A DNA stretch of 13,958 nt from CAYQLK01 sp964426075 (GTDB lineage: Bacteria; Patescibacteriota; Microgenomatia; CAYQLK01): positions 1 to 13,958 of the forward strand of contig CAYROP010000025.1 of NCBI GenBank assembly GCA_964426075.1, written 5' to 3'. Of the stretch, positions 6,923 to 12,758 are shown piece by piece. The position numbers and the translations under genes are program-made. A model generated the notes under the pieces. It was not told where the DNA came from. It saw nothing but the letters and a program-made list of their open reading frames with translations, and did not search any database. How positions within the stretch are numbered: position 1 is the stretch's first letter; each line of letters begins with the position of its first letter.

Positions 6923-6944
6923 AGTAATAATCTAGATTATTACT
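6923..6944. repeat. 22-bp perfect palindrome
   Basis: The half-site AGTAATAATCT (6923-6933) is followed directly by its exact reverse complement, AGATTATTACT (6934-6944). There is no spacer. It lies one base upstream of the terminator stem at 6946-6976. It could form a hairpin in RNA or be a dimeric protein-binding site; a 22-bp perfect match is unlikely by chance even in AT-rich DNA. Confidence 0.85.
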
Positions 6945-6945
6945 G

Positions 6946-6982
6946 TGACCTTTTTGCCTAATTAGCAAAGAGGTCATTTTTT
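6946..6982 (+). terminator. Rho-independent terminator ending the plus-strand sugar cluster
   Basis: TGACCTTTTTGC (6946-6957) pairs with GCAAAGAGGTCA (6965-6976) over 12 bp with one G-U wobble and a 7-nt loop, followed by six T residues (6977-6982). It lies 153 nt after the PfkB stop codon and faces the minus-strand SDR terminator, so the two transcripts converge here. Confidence 0.88.
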
Positions 6983-6988
6983 AAATGA

Positions 6989-7015
6989 ATACCCTCCTTT
7001 TTTAAGGGAGGGTAT
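6989..7015 (-). terminator. Terminator hairpin of the SDR gene
   Basis: ATACCCTCC (6989-6997) pairs with GGAGGGTAT (7007-7015); the stem can extend inward by T-G, T-A and T-A pairs to a 3-nt loop. On the minus strand it is followed by a moderately U-rich tail (complement of 6977-6988). It starts 22 nt beyond the SDR stop codon and resembles the terminator at 474-496. Confidence 0.7.
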
Positions 7016-7036
7016 AGAAGTGTGTTGATTAGTGGG

Positions 7037-7705
7037 TTAGGACTGGAATTCCAGTCTTTCGACCTGCCCCGTATCCCTGGGGATGCGGATTTGGTTAAAG
7101 GCGAAGCTGTTTTCGAGTTCGCCCAGAATTTGTTCAGCGACCACGGCGGGGTCGAGTGCTCCTTCGGGTGTTTTGGAGTTGCGCCAAAACGAGGTTTGCA
7201 TGCCGCCTGGGGCTGCGACCAGAACTTTGCCAAAGTTCGGATCGAGCGAAAGCGATTTGGCAAGCATGGCAATCCCAGCTTTGACAGCGCAGTAGACAGG
7301 CTCTGCGAGCCTGGGCGTGAGCTGAGAGGTGGAGGTAATGACCACCAGCTTGGGCAGTGTGCCTTGCTGTTTGACGACCTGCCTGATGATCATTGTTGGC
7401 GCAAGAATGCCGACGTTGATCATGGTCATCACATCATCAGCCTTAAGGCTACTGAGAGTGCCTTCCTGATAGTAGCCGGCGGCCAGTACCAGAATATCAA
7501 TCGGGGTTGAGTTGGCGATGGGACTCATCGCAGCCTCGAACGATTCAGGTTGAGCGGTGATGTTGAGCTTGTGGAACCTCAGCTCCTTTTCGTTGGGGTC
7601 GTGTCGGCCCGTGACGGTAACGCAGTGCGTTTTTGCCAGGGCCTTGGCTATTTCTAGGCCAAGCCCAGAGCTACCTCCAATGACGAGGGCATTTGGTCGG
7701 CTCAT
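7037..7705 (-). CDS. Short-chain dehydrogenase/reductase (classical SDR)
   Basis: This 222-residue NAD(P)-dependent oxidoreductase has the complete SDR core. The cofactor loop is GGSSGLG (10-16), and Arg34 after the second strand (VTGRH) suggests NADPH preference. LAAGYY (74-79) replaces the usual NNAG, and the catalytic set is Asn97, Ser125 (in ITSTSQL), Tyr138 and Lys142 (YCAVK). APGGMQTSF (165-173) matches the usual PGxxxT loop. The substrate is unknown. The ATG is set by AAAAGGAG (7717-7724) at 11-nt spacing. The gene is distinctly GC-richer than the plus-strand genes (35 of 60 bases at 7201-7260) and has its own promoter and terminator. A 16-bp perfect palindrome touches its stop codon. 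No neighbour suggests a pathway. Confidence 0.92.
   Translation of the reverse strand: MSRPNALVIGGSSGLGLEIAKALAKTHCVTVTGRHDPNEKELRFHKLNITAQPESFEAAMSPIANSTPIDILVLAAGYYQEGTLSSLKADDVMTMINVGILAPTMIIRQVVKQQGTLPKLVVITSTSQLTPRLAEPVYCAVKAGIAMLAKSLSLDPNFGKVLVAAPGGMQTSFWRNSKTPEGALDPAVVAEQILGELENSFAFNQIRIPRDTGQVERLEFQS
7039..7058 (-). repeat. Perfect palindrome at the 3' end of the SDR gene
   Basis: GACTGGAATTCCAGTC (7041-7056) is a perfect 16-bp palindrome lying in the last codons, adjacent to the stop (7037-7039). In the mRNA it would form a 6-bp stem with an AAUU loop, extendable by a G-U and an A-U pair. It precedes the terminator stem by 24 nt. Confidence 0.6.
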
Positions 7706-7744
7706 GGGTTGTCGTACTCCTTTTGTCTATAAATGAGCGTGCAA

Positions 7745-7773
7745 AGTCTATACTATAAGATAATAAAAGTCAA
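7745..7773 (-). promoter_or_regulatory. Promoter of the SDR gene, overlapping the upstream terminator tail
   Basis: On the minus strand TTGACT (7768-7773) and TAGACT (7745-7750) are 17 bp apart. The start of TTGACT lies in the T-run that ends the adenylosuccinate lyase terminator. Predicted transcription start is near 7738, giving a leader of about 33 nt with the AAAAGGAG site. Confidence 0.6.
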
Positions 7774-7806
7774 AAAAAGCCCCCAGTCTATTAAGACAAT
7801 GGGGGC
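7772..7806 (-). terminator. Rho-independent terminator of the adenylosuccinate lyase-like gene
   Basis: GCCCCCA (7779-7785) pairs with TGGGGGC (7800-7806); GTCT (7786-7789) and AGAC (7794-7797) extend the stem after a small AA bulge. On the minus strand seven U residues follow (complement of A at 7772-7778). It is the strongest terminator in the window and begins 22 nt after the stop codon. Confidence 0.92.
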
Positions 7807-7821
7807 GAACGTTTTGGCTTA

Positions 7822-7844
7822 GACGACTTACAGGCTAAGTCGTT
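7822..7844 (-). other. Hairpin over the stop codon of the adenylosuccinate lyase-like gene
   Basis: ACGACTTA (7823-7830) and TAAGTCGT (7836-7843) are exact reverse complements with a 5-nt loop, plus one flanking G-U pair. The stop codon (7828-7830) is inside the stem. It stands 16 nt before the terminator stem in the direction of transcription. Confidence 0.55.
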
Positions 7845-9222
7845 TTTTCCAGTTGGCTGTGATCGTGCATGTTTTGGTTATGGCGATGCCGATGTAGAGC
7901 GTTGGTTGGCGCAGAACAAGCTGTTGTTTGGAGCTCATCCTGGCAATGTACGGAGCAAGCTCAGGATCGTCGGTAAGGATGTCTTCCATTCCCTTACCCC
8001 CACGAATAGCTTGCTGAGTCAGTTTGCGGACTTTTTCGTGAGCGTCCGGATGGCCGAGGAAGGCGAGGATGATTTGGAGCGGTTCAGCCAAAATCAGACC
8101 TTTTTGGAGGTTGAGGTTGGCTGACATGTTGCCTTGGTCGACTTCGAGCTTGGCGATGATGCGACTGAGCCTCTTGACGCTGACTACGAGGTAGTTGACG
8201 CTTTCGCCGTAGGTTCGGCCGGAAGCGGAGTTGGTCAGGTCTCTCTGATGCTCACTGAGCTGATCAAGGAAGACTGTGATTAGTCGACCGATGCTGGTCT
8301 TCCAGAGGCTTTTGGAGTTCTCGAGACCGATCGGGTTGCGTTTTTGGGGCATTATCGAAGATCCGACTTGTTCTTCTTCGAAAGGCTCGCCAACTTCGCC
8401 GATTTCGGTTCGCTGCAAGTGCCTGAGGCTGTCCGAGAGATCCGCAATGATTCCGTGTGCGATGGTGATTTCACACATCAGACGAATCATTGGTTCAGGT
8501 GGTGCGATTTGGGTCGAGTGCTCGGCTGGTTTAAGGCCGAGAATGGAGAGGATTTCACGCTCAAATTCTTCAGGGTCGTTGAAAAAAAGCGACGAGGCGT
8601 TGTAGGCGCCGACGGAACCTGAGAACTTACCTTCGAGTTCGTCAGCGAGACTGTCGAGTTTTTCGATCGATTGGCCAAGTCTTGAGACGAAGCCTGCAAT
8701 GAAGTACCCGAAGGTAATTGGTGAGGCGTGTTGTCCGTGGGTTCGGCCGACCTCGACCGTTGTTGCTTCACGGAAAGCGAGTTCGATCAAGAATTGTTCG
8801 AGTTTTTTTAGCTCAGGAATGACGACTTTGTGGGTCACATCCCTAAAGCGCATTGCTGTGGCGGTGTCTCTGATGTCGAAAGAAGTAGCTGGTGTGTGAA
8901 CGAACGGCTTGTTCTTTTTGTTCAGACGGTTGCGAATCAGGTTGACCAGGGCACGAATATCGTGTTTGATCCGGTTCTCTTCCTGATAGACTTGGTGTGT
9001 CGTGATCTGTTGGGTGGCTCGCTCGACTTGAGCAACTGCAGAAGCTGGTGCCATTCCTCGCCTGTGGAGCACAGTAACGAGAGCAAGCTCAACTTGCAGA
9101 AGATAGCGAGTGAACGCGTTCTCGGAGAGGTACTTGGCAACATCCGAGTCCCAGTACCGATAGTCGGCAGGGGAGATGCTGTCGTAGACATCACGAGTTA
9201 GAAAGCGTGGGAGTCTGACCAT
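7828..9222 (-). CDS. purB: Adenylosuccinate lyase-like protein (fumarase/aspartase superfamily)
   Basis: This 464-residue lyase would cleave adenylosuccinate to AMP and fumarate, and SAICAR in purine synthesis. Features in order are KHDIRALV (87-94), with the His of the adenylosuccinate lyase HD motif; TSFDIRDTAT (113-122); THGQHASP (161-168) with the catalytic-site His; and the superfamily signature GSSIMPQKRNP (287-297) carrying the catalytic serine loop. The C-terminus has YIGIA, resembling the family's Y-x-G-x-A. The length is typical. The ATG is chosen from AAGGA (9233-9237) at 10-nt spacing. No other purine gene is nearby, so AMP salvage from IMP is as plausible as de novo synthesis. 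It is GC-rich (34 of 60 bases at 8401-8460) and singly transcribed. A related lyase activity cannot be excluded. Confidence 0.88.
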   Translation of the reverse strand: MVRLPRFLTRDVYDSISPADYRYWDSDVAKYLSENAFTRYLLQVELALVTVLHRRGMAPASAVAQVERATQQITTHQVYQEENRIKHDIRALVNLIRNRLNKKNKPFVHTPATSFDIRDTATAMRFRDVTHKVVIPELKKLEQFLIELAFREATTVEVGRTHGQHASPITFGYFIAGFVSRLGQSIEKLDSLADELEGKFSGSVGAYNASSLFFNDPEEFEREILSILGLKPAEHSTQIAPPEPMIRLMCEITIAHGIIADLSDSLRHLQRTEIGEVGEPFEEEQVGSSIMPQKRNPIGLENSKSLWKTSIGRLITVFLDQLSEHQRDLTNSASGRTYGESVNYLVVSVKRLSRIIAKLEVDQGNMSANLNLQKGLILAEPLQIILAFLGHPDAHEKVRKLTQQAIRGGKGMEDILTDDPELAPYIARMSSKQQLVLRQPTLYIGIAITKTCTITANWKKRLSL

Positions 9223-9256
9223 CCTTATTTTGTCCTTGTAAAGTGCGGAATTTCCA

Positions 9257-9280
9257 AGTTCACTTTTTGGGTGAACTATA
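9257..9280 (-). promoter_or_regulatory. Operator-like inverted repeat over the putative promoter of the lyase gene
   Basis: AGTTCAC (9257-9263) and GTGAACT (9271-9277) form a perfect 7-bp inverted repeat with a 7-nt gap. On the minus strand a -10-like TATAGT (9275-9280) overlaps its edge, so the repeat would cover the -10 and the start of transcription, as operators do. No good -35 is found at 16-18 bp. The arrangement suggests repression or a 5' hairpin, but which of these applies cannot be decided. Confidence 0.45.
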
Positions 9281-9297
9281 GGTTAGCTAGGTTAGCA
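9280..9297. repeat. Tandem 9-bp direct repeat
   Basis: AGGTTAGCT (9280-9288) is followed immediately by AGGTTAGCA (9289-9297), eight of nine bases identical. The pair fills the region just upstream of the putative minus-strand -10 at 9275-9280, where an activator or repressor could bind, in the divergent region between the lyase and dehydrogenase genes. Confidence 0.6.
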
Positions 9298-9324
9298 TTT
9301 TTGTAAAGAAGTTGCAAACAAAAT

Positions 9325-9353
9325 TTGGTAAAAATCAGCTAATGCGATATTGT
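9325..9353 (+). promoter_or_regulatory. Possible promoter of the hydroxyacid dehydrogenase-aldolase pair
   Basis: TTGGTA (9325-9330) and TATTGT (9348-9353) are 17 bp apart, each matching consensus at 4 of 6 positions. The start would fall near 9360, just at the AGGGGG Shine-Dalgarno (9360-9365), leaving a very short leader before the ATG at 9377. A different start point is possible. Confidence 0.35.
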
Positions 9354-9376
9354 TGAGATAGGGGGAATAATTAAAA

Positions 9377-10342
9377 ATGAAAGTATATGTGACTAGACCA
9401 ATACCTGAGCCCGGAATAAGTATGCTCAAAGAGGCAGGATACGAGGTCGAAATAAATTCAGAGGATAGAGTACTTACGACAGAAGAGCTAAAGTCGAAGG
9501 TTGTCGGGGTTGATGCAATTTTATCTTTATTAACTGACAAAATAACTCCTGATGTATTGGAATCAGCTGGTACAAACTTAAAAATTGTTGCAAATTATGC
9601 GGTAGGTTTTGATAATCTCGATCTTGAGTCTGCGGCCGCAAAAAATGTGGCTGTAACTAATACGCCTGGAGTTTTGACAGAAGCGGTTGCAGAGCATTCT
9701 CTAGCATTGATTATGGCGGTAGCAAGAAAAATCGTAGAAGCTGATAAATATGTGAGAGATGGTAAATATAAGCAATGGGAACCGGCACTTTTGGTAGGAG
9801 AAGAGATGTTTGGTAAGACAATCGGAATTGTGGGAATGGGTAGGATTGGTAGTTATTTAGCTAAGATTTGTGCTTCGGGTCTTGAGATGAAAGTTTTGTA
9901 TCAGGATATGATGAGGAATGATTTGATGGAAGGCGAGTTCGGAATTCAAAAAGTCGAGCTTGACCAACTGGTAAAGGAATCCGATATTATTTCTGTACAT
10001 ACACCGTTAACTGACGAAACAAGACATTTGATAGATGAGGAAGAATTTGCGGCCATGAAACCTAATGCAATCCTTATAAATACTTCCCGCGGACCAGTCG
10101 TATCTGAAGCGGCACTTATTAATGCGCTTAAGTCGGGTAAGATTGCAGGGGCTGGGATTGATGTATTTGAGTTTGAGCCTGAGATTTCAGCAGAACTTAT
10201 GAGCGTGCCTAACTTGGTAATGACGCCACATATTGCGTCGGCAACAACCAAAGCTAGGCAAAGCATGAGTGAAATAGCAGCAAAAAATATTATTGCTGTG
10301 CTTTCTGGACAACCACCAATTAATCCAGTAGTAAAAAAATGA
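9377..10342 (+). CDS. D-2-hydroxyacid dehydrogenase (glycerate/hydroxypyruvate or glyoxylate reductase-like)
   Basis: This 321-residue NAD(P)-dependent dehydrogenase reduces a 2-oxoacid to its D-2-hydroxyacid or the reverse. It has NYAVGFDNLD (73-82), TPGVLTEAVAEH (96-107), and the cofactor motif GIVGMGRIGSYLAK (150-163). The catalytic triad is Arg238 (INTSRGPVV), Glu267 (VFEFEPE) and His285 (TPHIASAT). The length and the TPHIASAT motif fit the glyoxylate/hydroxypyruvate reductase and D-glycerate dehydrogenase branch; D-lactate or 3-phosphoglycerate dehydrogenase are less likely, since no ACT domain is present. AGGGGG (9360-9365) precedes the ATG by 11 nt. The stop overlaps the aldolase start as ATGA, so the two are translationally coupled. 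It is divergent from the lyase gene. Confidence 0.92.
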   Translation: MKVYVTRPIPEPGISMLKEAGYEVEINSEDRVLTTEELKSKVVGVDAILSLLTDKITPDVLESAGTNLKIVANYAVGFDNLDLESAAAKNVAVTNTPGVLTEAVAEHSLALIMAVARKIVEADKYVRDGKYKQWEPALLVGEEMFGKTIGIVGMGRIGSYLAKICASGLEMKVLYQDMMRNDLMEGEFGIQKVELDQLVKESDIISVHTPLTDETRHLIDEEEFAAMKPNAILINTSRGPVVSEAALINALKSGKIAGAGIDVFEFEPEISAELMSVPNLVMTPHIASATTKARQSMSEIAAKNIIAVLSGQPPINPVVKK

Positions 10343-11097
10343 CGACCGAAGAATCAATTAAACTTTTGACCAAGAATAGTAAGGCGCTTTGGCTGGCATA
10401 TGATCAGGGAATGGAGCATGGGACGATTGATTTTAATGAGGATAATATTGACCCAAAATATATACTCGATATTGCTGTTTCAGGTTGTTACAGCGGTGTA
10501 ATTGTGGGGCGTGGAATAGCTGAAAAGTATTATCAAGACGAAAAATATAAAGGTAAGGTTCCACTAATTATTAAAGTAAATGGAAAGACAAGATTTCACA
10601 GGGATGACCCTATTTCTCCTCAGCTTTGTACAGTTGATGAAGCAATAGCTTTAGGTGCAGTGGCGGTGGGTTATACAGTATATGTCGGAGCGCCGAGTGA
10701 GCATATTATGATGAGGGAGTTTGCAAGATTAGTTAGTGAAGCTCACGAAAAAGGGTTGGCAGTAGTTGGATGGATGTATCCGAGAGGCAAACTGGTTGGA
10801 GAGTTAACTCCTGAAATAATTGCTTATGCAGCACGTGTTGGTATGGAGGTTGGCGCCGATTTTGTAAAGGTTAGCTATCCGAAAAGTTTGAAAAATATGG
10901 AATGGACTGTAAAAGCAGCAGGAAGGACACATGTAATGATTGCGGGTGGAGACGCAAGTGAGGAAGAGGAATTTTTGAAGATGACTAAAACGGTAATGGA
11001 TTCTGGGGCTACAGGGTTAGCAGTAGGTAGAAATGTTTGGCAGGCGAAAAAACCGCTTGAAATAAGTAAGAAACTGAACGAGATTGTTTTTGGTTAG
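10339..11097 (+). CDS. fbaB: Class I fructose-bisphosphate aldolase, archaeal (DhnA) type
   Basis: This 252-residue TIM-barrel aldolase cleaves fructose 1,6-bisphosphate to dihydroxyacetone phosphate and glyceraldehyde 3-phosphate through a Schiff base. Seen are AYDQGMEHG (20-28, Asp22), IIKVNGKT (77-84), GWMYPRG (144-150) with the catalytic-site Tyr147, DFVKVSYP (174-181) with Lys177 as the Schiff-base lysine, IAGG (201-204) for phosphate binding, and GLAVGRNVWQ (226-235). All key residues are in place. Its ATG overlaps the upstream TGA by 4 nt and lacks a Shine-Dalgarno sequence, so it depends on coupling. Together with transketolase it joins the pentose phosphate pathway to the triose stage. 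A DeoC/LsrF-like or transaldolase-like activity is a less likely alternative. Confidence 0.92.
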   Translation: MTTEESIKLLTKNSKALWLAYDQGMEHGTIDFNEDNIDPKYILDIAVSGCYSGVIVGRGIAEKYYQDEKYKGKVPLIIKVNGKTRFHRDDPISPQLCTVDEAIALGAVAVGYTVYVGAPSEHIMMREFARLVSEAHEKGLAVVGWMYPRGKLVGELTPEIIAYAARVGMEVGADFVKVSYPKSLKNMEWTVKAAGRTHVMIAGGDASEEEEFLKMTKTVMDSGATGLAVGRNVWQAKKPLEISKKLNEIVFG

Positions 11098-11108
11098 TGG
11101 TTTTTTGT

Positions 11109-11138
11109 TTGAATAATCATATTTTATTGGGCTAGAAT
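11109..11138 (+). promoter_or_regulatory. Promoter of the beta-lactamase-like gene with a near-zero leader
   Basis: TTGAAT (11109-11114) and TAGAAT (11133-11138) are 18 bp apart. The -10 ends 9 nt before the ATG at 11148, so transcription would start about 3 nt before the start codon. An AGGAG is present but directly touches the ATG, too close to act as a Shine-Dalgarno site. Confidence 0.6.
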
Positions 11139-11147
11139 ACCTAGGAG

Positions 11148-12014
11148 ATGTTTTTACCTTTTGTTGGAGCTTTTGTTTTAGCTCTAATTTTTGTTACTAG
11201 TACTGTTTTTTGGGGCAATCTAAATACTAAAGTCGATATTCAAATGGAGCCCCAGGCACAAATAAATCAAGTGTCTGCTTTGCCGGAAAGTAGTGTGGAA
11301 ATCAGAAAAGAGATTGATTTTGAGCAGATGAAGAATAATGTGGAAGAGATTGTTAACTTACATGAGAGTGACTTTGGGGTAAGTTTTAAGGATTTGGTTA
11401 CGAACAAAACTTGGGGAATAAATGAAGATAAGGTGTTTACTGCGGCTTCGACGATGAAGGTGCTGGCTGTTTCTGCTTTGTATGATGCGGTTGAAAGAGA
11501 TGTACTTAGTTTAGATAAGAGTGTTGGTGGAATTGCTTTAAGAGAACACGCAAGACTTGCACTGGAAGTGTCGGATAATAATTCATGGGAGACGATAAAC
11601 AATACGATCGGATATAAAAATTTGCAAAACTATGCATTGGGATTGGGGCTAACCGATATTGATGTTTTTGATAATTCTATAACTGCGGTTAATTTTCGAG
11701 AGCTTTTAGAAAAGCTATATAGGGGTCAGTTGTTAAACAACATAGACACGAAAGAGGTTTTGTCCTTTATGGATCATACGGAGACAGAAAATAGGATACC
11801 AGCTGGGATTGATGGAGCTGAAATTGTTTATCACAAAACAGGGACATTAGATGCATTGACCCATGATGGAGCGATCGTTAGGAGTGGGCAAGGTGATTAT
11901 ATTTTGACCGTGTACACAGAGTTTTTGGAAGGGGATGTTGATGAAAGATCGGCTGTGATTGCGGAAATATCTAAGGCGGTTTGGGATGAATATAACCTTC
12001 AGGTGCAAAATTAG
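11148..12014 (+). CDS. Membrane-anchored class A beta-lactamase-like serine hydrolase
   Basis: This 288-residue protein has a hydrophobic N-terminal segment (about 3-22, PFVGAFVLALIF onward), probably an uncleaved anchor, then a polar linker, and a penicillin-recognising domain facing outward. It carries the three active-site motifs: STMK (Ser101, Lys104), SDN (142-144) and KTG (230-232). Between SDN and KTG I find no ExxLN omega-loop motif, so the class A deacylating glutamate (Glu166 in standard numbering) appears absent. The segment from SxxK to SDN is also about 19 residues shorter than in classical class A enzymes. It may therefore be a slow penicillin-binding or peptidase-like protein rather than a true beta-lactamase. 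The start fits the anchor. It probably has its own promoter and is followed by the DsbA-like gene. Confidence 0.88.
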   Translation: MFLPFVGAFVLALIFVTSTVFWGNLNTKVDIQMEPQAQINQVSALPESSVEIRKEIDFEQMKNNVEEIVNLHESDFGVSFKDLVTNKTWGINEDKVFTAASTMKVLAVSALYDAVERDVLSLDKSVGGIALREHARLALEVSDNNSWETINNTIGYKNLQNYALGLGLTDIDVFDNSITAVNFRELLEKLYRGQLLNNIDTKEVLSFMDHTETENRIPAGIDGAEIVYHKTGTLDALTHDGAIVRSGQGDYILTVYTEFLEGDVDERSAVIAEISKAVWDEYNLQVQN

Positions 12015-12021
12015 TTTTGCA
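12004..12021 (+). other. Stem-loop with the stop codon in its loop, overlapping the next promoter
   Basis: TGCAAAA (12004-12010) and TTTTGCA (12015-12021) are exact reverse complements around a 4-nt loop TTAG that contains the TAG stop of the serine hydrolase (12012-12014). The right arm overlaps the -35 of the following promoter. It has no T-run beyond the stem and is short. Confidence 0.45.
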
Positions 12022-12045
12022 ACCTTAGGAAAAGATATGTAAAAT
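12017..12045 (+). promoter_or_regulatory. Promoter of the DsbA-like gene
   Basis: TTGCAA (12017-12022) and TAAAAT (12040-12045) have the ideal 17-bp spacing. The -10 ends 12 nt before the ATG at 12058, predicting a leader of only about 6 nt, and no Shine-Dalgarno sequence is visible. Confidence 0.6.
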
Positions 12046-12057
12046 CAAAAGCTAATT

Positions 12058-12738
12058 ATGTTTAGTAGAATTCCAATTGCAGCATGGTTTGCAATTGCCA
12101 CGACAGTTTTATTAGTTGGAGGTATGGTAGTTGTTTGGAAGACAACTGGTGGAGCAAAAGCGCCATCGGTAAGTGCTACTGTGGATGCTCCAATTGAGAT
12201 AAAACCAGAATTGTATGACAAGGTTGTGCGAGAGGATAGTTGGACAAGACAAGGGACAAAAGATGCAAAGGTAACTGTTGTTGAGTATGGTGATTTTCAG
12301 TGTCCGGCTTGTGGCGCTGCTTATCAGCCACTTAAGGAGCTTGAAGAAGAGTACAAAGATAAGAGTGTGAGGTTTGTGTATCGTCATTTTCCATTGACTC
12401 AGATCCATCCATATGCATATCGAGCTGCAGAAGCTGCTGAAGCAGCTGGAGCACAGGGTAAGTTTTTTGAGATGCACGATAAGACCTATGAAAATCAAAC
12501 CAAACTTACGGATGATGATTTGAAAGCATATGCTCAAGCAGTTGTGCCAGATTTTGCTAAATGGGAAGAGGATTTTAAATCTGGAAAATATAGAGCAAGA
12601 GTTGATCAAGATCTGGCAGATGCAAATGTTTTGGGGGCGTCGTCTACTCCAACTTTTATTGTTAATAATAAAATAATTGCTCACGGGCAGGGTTTATCTA
12701 ATTTGCGTGCAGTTATTGAGGCAGAATTGGCAAAATAA
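12058..12738 (+). CDS. Membrane-anchored DsbA-like thioredoxin-fold protein
   Basis: This is a 226-residue protein with one N-terminal transmembrane anchor (about 7-27, IAAWFAIATTVLLVGGMVVVW) and an extracytoplasmic DsbA/DSBA-like thioredoxin domain. The active site is CPAC (82-85) in EYGDFQCPACG, followed by a helical insert (HPYAYRAAEAAEAAG) and the cis-proline loop SSTPTF. It is expected to form or shuffle disulfide bonds in exported proteins. The BdbD/'Na+/H+ antiporter NhaA'-like thioredoxin relatives share this layout. No DsbB or VKOR partner lies in the window to reoxidise it. It follows another exported protein by 43 nt, and may act on secreted proteins at the cell surface. A promoter directly upstream suggests its own transcript. 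Confidence 0.93.
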   Translation: MFSRIPIAAWFAIATTVLLVGGMVVVWKTTGGAKAPSVSATVDAPIEIKPELYDKVVREDSWTRQGTKDAKVTVVEYGDFQCPACGAAYQPLKELEEEYKDKSVRFVYRHFPLTQIHPYAYRAAEAAEAAGAQGKFFEMHDKTYENQTKLTDDDLKAYAQAVVPDFAKWEEDFKSGKYRARVDQDLADANVLGASSTPTFIVNNKIIAHGQGLSNLRAVIEAELAK

Positions 12739-12758
12739 TTTTTAAACGATTTAAATAA

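Noticed and set aside
6885..6982. A T-box or other riboswitch, because of GAGTGGAC followed by hairpins and a terminator
   Set aside because: The T-box core (AGGGTGGNACCGCG) is not matched, there is no regulated plus-strand gene downstream, and no other riboswitch core is recognisable.
8276..9201. Long plus-strand open frames opposite the adenylosuccinate lyase-like gene
   Set aside because: They are antisense shadows of a protein with a full family signature; their translations show no family features.
521..9222. The GC-rich minus-strand genes as an assembly chimera
   Set aside because: They occur at two separate places, each flanked by AT-rich intergenic DNA with complete promoters and terminators; two or more clean chimeric joins at gene borders are unlikely, though read mapping would settle it.
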